Source: Gammaproteobacteria bacterium (GTDB lineage Bacteria; Pseudomonadota; Gammaproteobacteria; GCA-001735895). Taken from it: a stretch of DNA of 64,000 bases. Shown here piece after piece: positions 34,458-44,242 of this stretch. Each line of letters begins with the position of its first letter. Positions within the stretch are counted from its first letter, which is position 1. A program made the translations under genes and the position numbers. The notes beneath the pieces were generated by a model. That model was given only the letters and a program-made list of their open reading frames with translations, did not search any database and had not been told where the DNA came from. The DNA lies in NCBI GenBank assembly GCA_014382695.1, contig JACNJF010000084.1, forward strand, positions 1 through 64,000, read 5' to 3'.

Positions 34458-35180
34458 ATGAGCAAGTTTGTTTTCAGAGTATTGATTCTCCAGCTTTTTT
34501 TGATTGCCAGCCCGTTACAGGCACTGGAAGATCAGGGGCTTAGTTCGATCATGTCGATCATCGATAAGGCGGTGGAAGAATTCAGCAAGGTCACTCAGGA
34601 TCAGGAATTGCCCGAACCGGATAAGCTGGCCAAAACGAAATCAACTTCATCCACCATCGTTAACCTGGCACGTACTCTGGGCAAGCTGAGCTATTCACGC
34701 CTGCAATGCGGTCAGGCCGATGTGCTGGCCGAGTTTACTCAGCGCGTACAGAATATGCCGGCCGATTTCCGTGACCCGATGCGCGATGCTTTTCAGCTTG
34801 GGTTCGATAAAAGCAAGGCGGAAACCGCACTGCTTTCTGCGGATGAGTGTGAACGCCTGACCCAGTCACGTACTCTGGGTGAGAAAAAGCTGGAAGCCAA
34901 TGTCGAAGAGCTGCCGCAGGAGACGCCGCTAAAAGAGGTGGAAAAACCGAAACCGGTGGTCGACCCGAAGCTTAAGCATCTGCGCCTGGCCGAGCTGACG
35001 GGACAACTGGCCTACAAAAGAAAATTCTGCGGTGATAATAAAGTGATCAATCGCGACTTTAATGAAGTTATTTCCAACATGCCGCAGGAGTTTCAGGAAG
35101 AGGCAAAGGCGTCCTACTGGAAAGGCTATCAGCATGGCAAACGCCTGAATTCGAGCTTGAGCAAGCAGGGCTGCCTGTAA
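34458..35180 (+). CDS. secreted protein with an internal duplication, unknown function
   Basis: A 240-residue protein with a signal peptide ('VLILQLFLIASPLQALE'). The mature part contains two homologous units of about 60 residues. Unit 1 opens 'ARTLGKLSYSRLQCG' and has 'NMPADFRDPMRDAFQLGF'; unit 2 opens 'AELTGQLAYKRKFCG' and has 'NMPQEFQEEAKASYWKGY'. Each has two Cys at matching places (QCG...DEC, FCG...QGC), probably one disulphide per unit. They are joined by a Lys/Glu/Pro linker. I recognise no family; a periplasmic helical-repeat binding protein is a guess. Confidence 0.7.
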   Translation: MSKFVFRVLILQLFLIASPLQALEDQGLSSIMSIIDKAVEEFSKVTQDQELPEPDKLAKTKSTSSTIVNLARTLGKLSYSRLQCGQADVLAEFTQRVQNMPADFRDPMRDAFQLGFDKSKAETALLSADECERLTQSRTLGEKKLEANVEELPQETPLKEVEKPKPVVDPKLKHLRLAELTGQLAYKRKFCGDNKVINRDFNEVISNMPQEFQEEAKASYWKGYQHGKRLNSSLSKQGCL

Positions 35181-35217
35181 AAATCCCGATCCATAATCTT
35201 AATTGCCAGTACCCTTT

Positions 35218-35238
35218 ATCCCGTAGACGCTACGGGAT
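35218..35238 (+). terminator. hairpin downstream of the duplicated-domain gene
   Basis: ATCCCGTAG-ACG-CTACGGGAT is a perfect 9-bp stem 37 bases past the stop. No T-run follows, so termination is only possible; it could also be an RNA-stabilising hairpin. Confidence 0.4.
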
Positions 35239-35396
35239 GATGCCAGCCCATCGCATAATCCCATAGTCCATCATCCTGCTCGTGCGCTTGCAGTATGCTT
35301 ATCTATCCGACTTAGGCTTTAGTCTCTTACCTGAAATCGGTATCAATGCTATTTTCATCAGCCGATGCGAACTGCTGCTTTTTCCGATTTGAATCT

Positions 35397-37691
35397 ATGC
35401 TGTTAACAAGTCCAGTTATTAAAGCCATCCTGACCTTTTCCTTGAGTATCCTGCTGGCGGGTGTGTCGGCCTGTGGAGGTGGTGGTGGTGATAGTGCGCC
35501 GGTTGTGCCGCTCCAGTCATTCCAGCGTATCGCACATTTTCCGGTCTATCTGAATAGCCAGTATGAGCATAAAACCTCTGCGCAGATGGTGGCTGCGACG
35601 GTGGATGGCAATACGCTGGTGTATACCGACCGGGCGCTGGAAGGCATCGGGCTGGTGGATATACGGAATCCAGCGGCACCGGCTAAATCGGTTATCATCC
35701 CGCTCGGGGCTGAGCCGACGGCCGTGGTGGTGCGTGGCGACCAGCTGCTGGTGACGCTGGACACTTCACTCGATTTTGTCAATGTCAGTGGCAAACTGGT
35801 GCTGATCGATCTGATTACGCGGCAACAGCAGGGTAGCATCGAGCTGAGCGGGCAACCGGATGCGATGGCGTTATCGCCGGATGGGCGCTTTGTCGCGATC
35901 GTGATCGAAAACCGGCGTGACCCGAACCTGAATAATGGCGAATCGGTCCAGGCGCCAGCCGGTCTGCTACAGATTGTCGATGTTTCTGGCGCGCTGGCGG
36001 AGTGGGCCAGCACTGAGGTCAGCCTGACTGGGCTGGCCGGGTTGCTGGCGGATGATCCCGAGCCGGTATCGGTCGATATCAATAGCAATAATATTGCAGT
36101 AGTCACGCTACAGAAAAATAACCACATCGTACTGGTGAACTTGAGCGATGGCTCGGTGCTACGCCATTTCAGTGCCGGCCAGCTTGATTTTAAGCAGGTG
36201 GATCTGAAGCAGGATGGAGTGATTGCGATGAGCCAGAATCAGGCCGGGGTTTTACGCGAACCGGATGGCGTGCGCTGGCTCGACACCGAGCGTTTTGCCA
36301 CGGCCGATGTGAAGGGCGGTCATGGCGGGTTTACCATCTTTGATCGCAACGGCAAGGTACTGTTTGAACCCGCCGAAAACTTTAGCCACATCGTTGCACA
36401 GCACGGGCATTTCCCGGAGCGGCTGTCCGCAACCAAACGCCTGCAGTCGGAAAGCCTGGAATTTGTGCAGTATGCGGATCAGGCCTTGCTGCTGGTCGGT
36501 TTTGAGCGTGCGGGTGCGCTACTGGTATATCGCCTGAGTGCAAATAATCGCGTCGAGTTTGTGCAGCTACTGCCTTCCGGGGTGAGTCCGCATGGATTGC
36601 TCGCGCTCCCCGGGCGTGAGTTGCTGGTATCCGCCGCCAGCGACGATGATCGCAATCAACATATCCGCTCCGGCCTGACTCTCTACCAGTTACAGCAGGG
36701 TGCTGTGGCGTATCCAACGATCGTTTCCGGCACCGATGCGGATGGTCTGCCGATCGGCTTCGGCGCTTTATCCGGACTAGCCATGGATGCGCTGGATAGC
36801 TCGATTGCGTACACCTTAGCGGATGCATTTTACCGCTCCAGCCGCATCTTCGAGCTGGATATTTCGCGCTCACCTGCGCTGATCCGGCGTGCCATCGTGA
36901 TCACGGATAGCAAGGGTGTGCTGGTGGCAGAAAATGTGGGTATGGTGAATGCGGATGACGTCAACAGCGTCAATATCGATCCGGAAGGTATCACCCGTGC
37001 CGCTGCCGGCGGCTTCTGGATTGCTGCCGAAGGCAAGGGCGACTGGACTGGCAGCCCGGCTTTTGAGTATCCAAACTATCTGCTGCGCGTATCCAGCGCA
37101 GGGGTGATCGAGCAACTGGTCAAACTGCCGGATGCAGTAGCACAGCGCCAGCGCGATGCGGGTTTTGAAGGCGTGGCGTCGGTGATGGATGGCAATGTCG
37201 AGATGCTGTACGTTGCGTTTCAGGGCGAGTGGGATGGTGATACCAGCAACTTTGTGCGCATCGGCCAGTACAATACGCTCACCGATGCGTGGAAGTTTTT
37301 TAATTATGCACTGGATCGTGTTGACCCGGCGCTTGGCGGTAAGGTCGGTCTATCCGATATTTGCGCACTGAGTAATCAGGAACTCATCGTCATCGAGCGC
37401 GACAATAACAGTGGACTGCGAGCCGGCATCAAACGCCTGTATAAGTTTTCGATCGCCGGGCTGGAAGCGGAGACCGACGATGGGACTAAAAATGTACATT
37501 TTCCGGAGCTCAACAAGGTACTGGTGGTGGATCTGCTGGATCGGTTGAAAGCGACCGGCGGCGCGGTTCTGGAAAAGATCGAGGGGGTCACGCTGACGCC
37601 GGATGGGACGCTGCTGATCGTTAACGATAACGATGGTGTCGGTCGATCGAATGGAGAAACGCAGCTATTGCGCTTGAAGGGTCTGCTCTAA
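35397..37691 (+). CDS. lipoprotein with esterase-like phytase domain
   Basis: A 764-residue protein from ATG 35397; the listed ORF start at 35346 would place 17 residues before the signal. Lipobox 'LLAGVSACGGGGG' gives a Gly-rich lipoprotein N-terminus. Residues ~40-400 form a beta-propeller-like region ('GQPDAMALSPDGRFVAIV'). The C-terminal ~330 residues match the 'esterase-like activity of phytase' family: 'FGALSGLAMDALDSSIAY', 'IDPEGITRAAAGGFWIAAEGKG', and the closing 'KIEGVTLTPDGTLLIVNDND'. The substrate is unknown; phosphate-ester release outside the cell is possible. Confidence 0.85.
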   Translation: MLLTSPVIKAILTFSLSILLAGVSACGGGGGDSAPVVPLQSFQRIAHFPVYLNSQYEHKTSAQMVAATVDGNTLVYTDRALEGIGLVDIRNPAAPAKSVIIPLGAEPTAVVVRGDQLLVTLDTSLDFVNVSGKLVLIDLITRQQQGSIELSGQPDAMALSPDGRFVAIVIENRRDPNLNNGESVQAPAGLLQIVDVSGALAEWASTEVSLTGLAGLLADDPEPVSVDINSNNIAVVTLQKNNHIVLVNLSDGSVLRHFSAGQLDFKQVDLKQDGVIAMSQNQAGVLREPDGVRWLDTERFATADVKGGHGGFTIFDRNGKVLFEPAENFSHIVAQHGHFPERLSATKRLQSESLEFVQYADQALLLVGFERAGALLVYRLSANNRVEFVQLLPSGVSPHGLLALPGRELLVSAASDDDRNQHIRSGLTLYQLQQGAVAYPTIVSGTDADGLPIGFGALSGLAMDALDSSIAYTLADAFYRSSRIFELDISRSPALIRRAIVITDSKGVLVAENVGMVNADDVNSVNIDPEGITRAAAGGFWIAAEGKGDWTGSPAFEYPNYLLRVSSAGVIEQLVKLPDAVAQRQRDAGFEGVASVMDGNVEMLYVAFQGEWDGDTSNFVRIGQYNTLTDAWKFFNYALDRVDPALGGKVGLSDICALSNQELIVIERDNNSGLRAGIKRLYKFSIAGLEAETDDGTKNVHFPELNKVLVVDLLDRLKATGGAVLEKIEGVTLTPDGTLLIVNDNDGVGRSNGETQLLRLKGLL

Positions 37692-37738
37692 CTGATGCAT
37701 ACTCAATCTGACACCTTTTATATAATTTGATCATAACC

Positions 37739-39031
37739 ATGAGCAGTGTCAGTTTCCCTCCCGCACGCCTGGCCTGGACTATCTGGGGTCTTGGAGCTGC
37801 GCTCTATCTGTTTGCCTTTTTTCAGCGCGTCGCACCGGGGGTAATGACCACCGAGCTGAGTGCTGATTTCGCTCTGACCGCGTCTGCGCTGGGCAATCTA
37901 TCGGCGTTTTATTTTTACAGCTATGTCGCGATGCAGATCCCGACCGGTATTCTGGCCGATGTGTGGGGCCCGCGCCGACTGCTCACCAGCGGGGCGATGG
38001 TGGCCGCGGTTGGCACCCTGTTTTTCGCGTTTTCCGACAGTCTGTTGCTGGCGTCGCTGGGACGCTTTCTGATTGGCGGTTCAGTGGCGGTGGCTTTTGT
38101 GTGTATGTTGAAGCTGTCGCACCACTGGTTTGTACCGCGTCAGTTTGCGCTTGCCTCCGGCCTGGCGCTATTCATCGATATTGTCGGTGCGGTGTTTGCC
38201 GGGGTACCACTGCACTGGCTGGTGGTGGATTATGGCTGGCGTCCGGTGATGGCAGTTTCCGCTGTTTTTCCGTTTCTGGTCGGTATTCTGATCTGGCTGT
38301 ATGTACGTGATGATCCAGCAGAAAAAGGCTTTCAAACCCATATTACGCATGCCGTGTCGCCACCTCAGCGTCCCTGGTCGCGCGCCATCAGCGGTCTGCT
38401 GGAAGTTTTCCGTTACCGTAATACCTGGCTGCTGATGCTGGTTCCGGGCGGTGCGGCGGGTAGTATTCTGACTTTTTCCGGCCTCTGGGGCGTACCATTT
38501 TTAACCACCCATCATGCCATGAGCAAAGGCGATGCCGCCGCCGTCTGTTCGGCGATGCTGATCGCCTGGGCCATCGGCGGGCCGGTATTTGGAGCGCTGT
38601 CCGACCGGCTGGGATTGCGCCGGCCGCTGTATATTGCCGGTAGCGCCGTCATTACGCTGTGCTGGGGATTGATTGTGCTATGGCCGGATATGCCGCTCAG
38701 CTTACTGGTGGGCGTACTGATACTGTCCGGGTTTGCCTCCGGCTGTATGATTATTGGCTTTGCGTTTGCCAAGGAGTCGGTACCGGGTCGGCTGGCGGGA
38801 ACCGTTTCCGGGGTGGTCAATATGGGGGTGATGATGGGCCCGATGTTTCTGCAGCCAGCGGTGGGCTGGATGCTGGATCGTGGCTGGCAGACCGAACTAC
38901 TGCATGGCGTCAGGGTGTTTGGGGTATCCGCCTATCAGGGTGGCTTTGTGCTGTTACTGGCATGGGCAGGCGCTTCATTGCTGCTGATCATGTTTACCCA
39001 CGAAACGGGGGCGACTCAGGCAGCACATTAG
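37739..39031 (+). CDS. MFS transporter
   Basis: Inner-membrane permease of 430 residues with 12 hydrophobic segments. The start is taken at ATG 37739 rather than the TTG at 37727. The MFS loop 2-3 signature appears as 'GILADVWGPRRLLTSG', and loop 8-9 as 'GALSDRLGLRRPLY'. The N-terminal 'FFQRVAPGVMTTELSADF' is typical of the hexuronate/nitrate-like anion branch with unknown substrates. It is 47 bases downstream of the phytase-like gene and could be cotranscribed, perhaps for uptake of a released product. Confidence 0.85.
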   Translation: MSSVSFPPARLAWTIWGLGAALYLFAFFQRVAPGVMTTELSADFALTASALGNLSAFYFYSYVAMQIPTGILADVWGPRRLLTSGAMVAAVGTLFFAFSDSLLLASLGRFLIGGSVAVAFVCMLKLSHHWFVPRQFALASGLALFIDIVGAVFAGVPLHWLVVDYGWRPVMAVSAVFPFLVGILIWLYVRDDPAEKGFQTHITHAVSPPQRPWSRAISGLLEVFRYRNTWLLMLVPGGAAGSILTFSGLWGVPFLTTHHAMSKGDAAAVCSAMLIAWAIGGPVFGALSDRLGLRRPLYIAGSAVITLCWGLIVLWPDMPLSLLVGVLILSGFASGCMIIGFAFAKESVPGRLAGTVSGVVNMGVMMGPMFLQPAVGWMLDRGWQTELLHGVRVFGVSAYQGGFVLLLAWAGASLLLIMFTHETGATQAAH

Positions 39032-39196
39032 GGGACTGCCTGATTCAGCGTTGCGGCTACTGAGAGTAAACTAATGCCTGGAGCCTGTCGGACGGCGCTG
39101 GTTTTAAACAGTTGATGTTTGTTACCATGTTTATTCCGGTGTACAGGTTCGCTATGTACTACACTTAATCACCTCACACTAACCAGGGAGCAGATG

Positions 39197-39457
39197 ATGA
39201 AATTAACCAAAGTAGCACATAAAGCCGCCGCAGAAGCCAGTCAGGCACTGGGTGCCAAGTTTACCGAAGAAGAGCTGGAAATGGTCACTTCAATCATTGC
39301 CAAGGCGATGGAAAAAGCGGTGGATGAAGTGAGTAAGCAGCATGCAGAAGCCTGTGGCGATTTCCTCAACCATGAGGTTGATCTGGCGCATAAAATGCGA
39401 GAAGAAATTGAGCGTAAACGAATTGCATTACTGGCCAATCTATCCAGCCTGCGCTAG
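39197..39457 (+). CDS. small helical protein, unknown
   Basis: An 86-residue protein; ATG 39197 has AGGGAG at 7 bases, better than the ATG one codon earlier or the distant ORF start. It is almost entirely helical and charged ('FTEEELEMVTSIIAKAMEKAVDEVSKQHAEAC'), soluble, with one Cys. It appears to be a coiled-coil or helical-bundle dimer. No family recognised. Confidence 0.6.
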   Translation: MKLTKVAHKAAAEASQALGAKFTEEELEMVTSIIAKAMEKAVDEVSKQHAEACGDFLNHEVDLAHKMREEIERKRIALLANLSSLR

Positions 39458-39545
39458 GACTCGCACACGCTTAAACGAAGCCACTCCCAGGCTTCAGCGG
39501 TGCATGCCGAACACTGGCCGATGACATGACCGAGCCGTCTGATCG

Positions 39546-41168
39546 TTGATACACTATTTCTCCCCTCAGCCGGCAATTGCGGATATCCCGCCGGTGCTGC
39601 CAAACCCGTTACAGCATCATCCTCATCCACTCGCGTTGCAGGCCAGTCAGCAACTGATGCAACGGTTACAGCAGCATACAGAACTATCGAAATCACTTTT
39701 TCTGCGCGCTAACGGCAAGATGTTTGGTGTGCTGGTGGTGCGGGACGCGTGCGGAAAGTATGGCTTTCTAAGTGCCTTTTCCGGCCAGCTCAACCAGCAG
39801 TGGCTGCTGGCGGGGTTTGTGCCACCGGTGTTTGACATCGAGCAGCGGCAGCACTTGCTGGCGGCAGGGGAAGCGCGCCTGGCGCAGATGACGCATCAGA
39901 TCGAGCAGCTTGCCGGCAGTCCGGCCCGGGCCGCTTCTCTGCAGCAGCGGCTCGATCTGGAGCAGCAACAGGCAAAGGCTCAGCAGGCGTTAAAGGCGCG
40001 CCATCAGCACAATCGGCTTGAACGTCAAGCAGCGCGGGTCGCGGCTCAACTTAATGAGCCGCGCCTGCAGCAACTGTCGCTGCTAAGTCAGCACGACAAG
40101 CGTGAATGGAAGCAGTGCAAACAGTTCTGGGATGACAAGATCAGCCTGGCACAGCAGGCTTTCGAGCGTGCATTTGAGCAGCCGATAAATACCCTGATGG
40201 AACAGCGTAAAAGTCTTTCCCGGTCGCTCCACCATCAGGTATTCGATCAGTACCATCTGCACAGTTTTGGTGGTGAAACTAGCACCATGCAGGCGCTATT
40301 TGGTGAGCGGGCGCCCCCCGGTGGTGCGGGCGATTGCGCGGCGCCCAAATTGTTGCAGTATGCCCAGCGTCATTATCTAATACCGGTTGCATTAGCAGAG
40401 TTCTGGTGGGGTGCTGAGCCGCTAACAGAGGTGCGTCATCATGGCAATTTTTATCCACCGTGTCGGGGTAAATGCGAGGTTATTCTGCCCTTCATGCTAC
40501 AGGGACTGAAACTGAAACAGCGCTTTGAGGATGTACCGGATAACGCGCCTGAACCGGAGTTGGTGTATGAAGATGCGAGTTTGCTGGTACTGAATAAACC
40601 GGCCGGGATGTTATCGATACCGGGTAAACAGGCGCGTGATTCGGTATTGGGCTGGCTACAGCGGCGCTATCCGCAGGCAACTGGGCCGCTACTGGTACAC
40701 CGGCTGGATATGGCGACATCCGGATTATTACTGGTGGCCAAAACGGGTGCCGTGCATAAACACCTGCAACGGCAGTTTATCCGGCGCACGATTAAAAAGC
40801 GTTATGTGGCGATTTTGTCGCGTGCGCTCGATCAGCAGGAATGCCGCATCGAACTGCCATTACGGGTCGATCTGGATGACCGCCCACGTCAGATGGTGTG
40901 TTATCAGCATGGCCGGCAGGCGATTACGGATGTGCGTGTTATCGCAACGGATGGGCACACCAGTCGGGTCTATTTTTATCCGCTGACCGGGCGCACGCAT
41001 CAGCTGCGCGTGCACGCCGCACATGCGCTGGGACTGGCGGCGCCGATCGTGGGCGATGCGCTGTACGGTACGCAGCAGCAGAGACTGATGCTGCATGCCG
41101 AAAGGATTAGTTTTGAGCACCCGTTAACAGCGGAAAGGATAGAGCTTGCCTGCGCGGTACCGTTTTAA
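39546..41168 (+). CDS. RluA-family pseudouridine synthase with long N-terminal region
   Basis: A 540-residue enzyme, start TTG at 39546 ('MIHYFSPQP'). The C-terminal ~210 residues are a complete RluA catalytic domain: 'LVYEDASLLVLNKPAGMLSIPG', catalytic Asp in 'LVHRLDMATSGLLLVAK' (about 385-392), and 'PLTGRTHQLRVHAAH'. The first ~330 residues hold a small alpha/beta part, a Gln/Ala/Arg-rich coiled coil (about 115-225) and a Cys-containing segment ('HGNFYPPCRGKCEVILPFM'). This long form is a known RluA subgroup; its RNA target (rRNA or tRNA uridine) is not settled. Confidence 0.88.
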   Translation: MIHYFSPQPAIADIPPVLPNPLQHHPHPLALQASQQLMQRLQQHTELSKSLFLRANGKMFGVLVVRDACGKYGFLSAFSGQLNQQWLLAGFVPPVFDIEQRQHLLAAGEARLAQMTHQIEQLAGSPARAASLQQRLDLEQQQAKAQQALKARHQHNRLERQAARVAAQLNEPRLQQLSLLSQHDKREWKQCKQFWDDKISLAQQAFERAFEQPINTLMEQRKSLSRSLHHQVFDQYHLHSFGGETSTMQALFGERAPPGGAGDCAAPKLLQYAQRHYLIPVALAEFWWGAEPLTEVRHHGNFYPPCRGKCEVILPFMLQGLKLKQRFEDVPDNAPEPELVYEDASLLVLNKPAGMLSIPGKQARDSVLGWLQRRYPQATGPLLVHRLDMATSGLLLVAKTGAVHKHLQRQFIRRTIKKRYVAILSRALDQQECRIELPLRVDLDDRPRQMVCYQHGRQAITDVRVIATDGHTSRVYFYPLTGRTHQLRVHAAHALGLAAPIVGDALYGTQQQRLMLHAERISFEHPLTAERIELACAVPF

Positions 41169-41274
41169 CATGACTGATAAAGTAATGTCGGCGCAGAATC
41201 CCTGAAATACATCGGGCTGTTTACGGTTTTATTAGCACGGCATTTGAATCAATGTTTAACCGGAGAAACCTATC

Positions 41275-43410
41275 GTGGAGCCGCAAGACTCTAATTTTGA
41301 TGCTGCTGTCGAGGCTCATGATCGAGAGATACAGAAGCGTAAGCTGGACATCTGGGTGGGTGCTGAACCGACCTTTACCAATCGGCTGTCGCAGAATCCC
41401 GAGTGGCTCAGCGATGCGCTGGGCAAAACCAAGTACGGCTATGCACTGGGCGTTCTTCGGCGCCTGAAACAGCAGCATGCCAACGCTCTGATCCTGCGCA
41501 CGCTGGGGCGACAGTATGCAAATGAAGATTATCCACGCTGGAATCTGGGGCTATATCAGCGCCGCGACGGGCAGCCACTCGCCATCGGGCTCCCTGCAGA
41601 TCCGTTGATCAGTGAGCACACCGCGACGGCCCAAACGCTCACCGACTTCTGGCATCAACTGCAGCCTTTACTGGATAGTGAGGGCTGGCATGCGCGCAGC
41701 TTTGAGCTGCAGCAGCCGATGGGAATGCGGATTTTATTACGCATCGATCAACAGCCATTCGATACCGATAGCCAGCGCGATCCACGCCTGGGCCGACCCT
41801 CGATACAGGATCATCCGGTACCCATCAGCGGTGCTGAGGATGATCTGGCCAGCGAGGGTTTCTATCTCGTTACCCTCGGTATGCTGGCGGATAAGCAGGA
41901 GCCGCTGCGATTCCATCCCTGTATCGAAATCCCGGCCTTTGCGACAGTGGCCCTGTTTATGGATTTTTTACAGCGCGTCGCACAGGCGGCCCAGCACAGC
42001 GGACTGCAAAGCCTGATCTGGCGAGGCTTTCCTCCACCGGTCGATGAACATATCGCGTGGACTACGATTACCCCAGATCCCGCAGTGGTCGAGGTGAATC
42101 AGGCTCCGGCAAGCTGTGTCAGCGAGTTCCTGCAATCCAACCGGCAGCTGTTTGCACTGGCTGCAGAAGAAAGTCTGGCCCCTTATCGTCTGCAGTATAC
42201 CGGTCAAATCTCGGATAGTGGTGGTGGCGGACAGTTTACCTTGGGTGGCCCTGACCCGTTACGCAGCCCATTCTTCAAAGCACCTCAGTTGTTGCCACGC
42301 CTGATACGTTATCTGAATAATCATCCGGTGCTGTCTTACTGGTTTGCGCCGTCTTATCTGGGCAGTTACAGCCAGTCGCCACGTGCGGATGAAAACGTGC
42401 GTGAGTCGTTGAGTGAGCTTGGATTGGCGCTGTACCATCTATCCAGGGTTGAGCATCCTGAGCCGGAGTTTATCTGGCGCAGCCTGAGCCCGTTTCTGGT
42501 GGATACCTCGGGCAACGCGCATCGCAGTGAACTTAATATAGAAAAGCTGTGGAACCCTTATCTGCCGGGCCGAGGTTGCCTGGGGCTGGTCGAGTTCAGA
42601 GCGTTTCGAATGTCACATGATGCCGAAAGCATGACCTCGATTGCGCTGCTATTGCGCTCCATTGTGGCAATGCTGAGTGAACGCGATGTCCGGCCTGAGC
42701 TGGTGGACTGGGGCAGTCGCCTGCATGACCGCTTTTCGCTGCCGTTTTATCTGCGCCAGGATCTGGATCAGGTGCTGCAGGAACTGGACGATGCCGGGTT
42801 GCATCCGGGTGCGGCGGTGACCCAGCGGATCGGTGATGATAGTTCCCGTCTGCTGGGGCAGATTGAGTTTAGCGGGGTACGCCTGGAAGTCAGCCAGGCG
42901 CTGGAATTCTGGCCTTTGCTGGGTGATGCGGCAACGCATACCGGGGGATCACGGCTGGTCGATGCGAGTACCAGTCGCCTGCAGGTGACACTGCGCGCCA
43001 CGGCCAACCCTGATGCTGCGACGGACCTGCGGGACTGGATATTGATGGCCGCTAGTTACCGCTTGTCGCTGCGTGCAGAACAGCACGACAATGAAACCGT
43101 TTATGTGAAGGGCGTGCGTTATCGAAGTTTCGAACCGTTTGCCGGTCTACATCCCGGCATCGGCGCGCAGGGCCCTATCGTGCTGTACCTGATTGGACCG
43201 GCAGCAGAAACCGGTTTACGTATCACTCTGCATGAATGGCAACCTCAAAGATTGCCTTACGATGGGCTGCCGGTATCGGTGGAACAGGCCAAACAACGTA
43301 TCTATGAACGCTTTGTGGTGGAACAGATCCGGCGCGCGGAATTTCCTCCGGCACTTGCCCCGCCAGCAGGTGCACAGACGGATTACTGTCTAGATTTACG
43401 GCGTTGTTAA
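41275..43410 (+). CDS. stand-alone DUF2126 (putative amidoligase) protein
   Basis: A 711-residue protein starting at GTG 41275 with GGAG 9 bases upstream. 'LDIWVGAEPTFTNR', 'VVEVNQAP', 'GGPDPLRSPFFKAPQLLPRLIRY', 'EFRAFRM' and 'GGSRLVDASTSRLQVTL' follow the DUF2126 family, proposed amidoligases. Members usually form the C-terminal part of ~1100-residue proteins behind a transglutaminase-like protease domain; that half is absent here. The usual genomic partners (circularly permuted ATP-grasp, alpha-E and transglutaminase genes) are also not next to it. It may be a split version whose partner lies elsewhere. Confidence 0.82.
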   Translation: MEPQDSNFDAAVEAHDREIQKRKLDIWVGAEPTFTNRLSQNPEWLSDALGKTKYGYALGVLRRLKQQHANALILRTLGRQYANEDYPRWNLGLYQRRDGQPLAIGLPADPLISEHTATAQTLTDFWHQLQPLLDSEGWHARSFELQQPMGMRILLRIDQQPFDTDSQRDPRLGRPSIQDHPVPISGAEDDLASEGFYLVTLGMLADKQEPLRFHPCIEIPAFATVALFMDFLQRVAQAAQHSGLQSLIWRGFPPPVDEHIAWTTITPDPAVVEVNQAPASCVSEFLQSNRQLFALAAEESLAPYRLQYTGQISDSGGGGQFTLGGPDPLRSPFFKAPQLLPRLIRYLNNHPVLSYWFAPSYLGSYSQSPRADENVRESLSELGLALYHLSRVEHPEPEFIWRSLSPFLVDTSGNAHRSELNIEKLWNPYLPGRGCLGLVEFRAFRMSHDAESMTSIALLLRSIVAMLSERDVRPELVDWGSRLHDRFSLPFYLRQDLDQVLQELDDAGLHPGAAVTQRIGDDSSRLLGQIEFSGVRLEVSQALEFWPLLGDAATHTGGSRLVDASTSRLQVTLRATANPDAATDLRDWILMAASYRLSLRAEQHDNETVYVKGVRYRSFEPFAGLHPGIGAQGPIVLYLIGPAAETGLRITLHEWQPQRLPYDGLPVSVEQAKQRIYERFVVEQIRRAEFPPALAPPAGAQTDYCLDLRRC

Positions 43411-43440
43411 AGTGCTGCTGCAGATGTTCCAGAGGTTTAC

Positions 43441-43471
43441 TCCGTCAGGGATGTGCGGTTTACCTGACGGA
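43441..43471. terminator. hairpin between convergent genes
   Basis: TCCGTCAGG-N13-CCTGACGGA is a perfect 9-bp stem lying between the DUF2126 stop and the stop of the convergent ABC permease gene. No long T-run flanks it. A bidirectional terminator is likely from its position. Confidence 0.55.
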
Positions 43472-43480
43472 TGGACGGGA

Positions 43481-44242
43481 CTACTGCTTGAGGCGATAAC
43501 CGGTCTTGAACATCCACCACACCAGTGCACTGCAAAGGCTGAGAAACAGCAGGATAACGCTCAGGCTGATGCCGACATTGACGTCTGAAACTTCAAAAAA
43601 ACTCCAGCGGAAACCGCTTACCAGATACAGCACCGGGTTAAACAGGGTGATGGTCTGCCACATCGGCGGTAGCATACTGACCGAATAAAAGGTGCCACCG
43701 AGAAACACCAGTGGAGTGATCACCAGTAGCGGCACGATCTGCAGTTTTTCAAAGTTGGTCGCCCACAGCCCGATGATAAAGCCGAACAAACTGAAAGAGA
43801 TACAGGTCAGGATCAGGAAGGTCACCATCCAGACCGGATGCGCGATCTGCAGGTCGACAAAAAAGCCGGCAGTAAGCAGGATGATCAAGCCGATAATCAG
43901 GGACTTGGTCGCTGCTGCGCCGACATAGCCGATCAGTATTTCATAGAACGAGATGGGGGCGGACATCACTTCATACACGGTGCCGGTAAACTTCGGGAAG
44001 AAGATACCAAACGACGCGTTTGAGACGCTTTGTGTCAGCAGCGACAGCATCATCAGGCCGGGTACGATGAATGAGCCGTAGGGAACCCCTTCGATGGCTT
44101 CAATGCGTGAACCGATGGCAGAGCCGAACACGATAAAATACAGTGCGGTCGACAGAACCGGGGACGCGATACTCTGAAACAGGGTGTTCCAGGTGCGCAA
44201 CATTTCGTATTTATAGATGACTTTTATGGCCTGGATATTCAT
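43481..44242 (-). CDS. ABC-2 type transporter permease
   Basis: A 253-residue inner-membrane protein with six hydrophobic segments, matching the ABC-2 export permease family (YadH-like): '[15 protein letters not shown]', '[19 protein letters not shown]' and '[16 protein letters not shown]'. It shares one base with the preceding ATPase gene stop (ATGA-like overlap at 44242), so the pair is one exporter. The cargo is unknown. Confidence 0.9.
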   Translation of the reverse strand: MNIQAIKVIYKYEMLRTWNTLFQSIASPVLSTALYFIVFGSAIGSRIEAIEGVPYGSFIVPGLMMLSLLTQSVSNASFGIFFPKFTGTVYEVMSAPISFYEILIGYVGAAATKSLIIGLIILLTAGFFVDLQIAHPVWMVTFLILTCISFSLFGFIIGLWATNFEKLQIVPLLVITPLVFLGGTFYSVSMLPPMWQTITLFNPVLYLVSGFRWSFFEVSDVNVGISLSVILLFLSLCSALVWWMFKTGYRLKQ

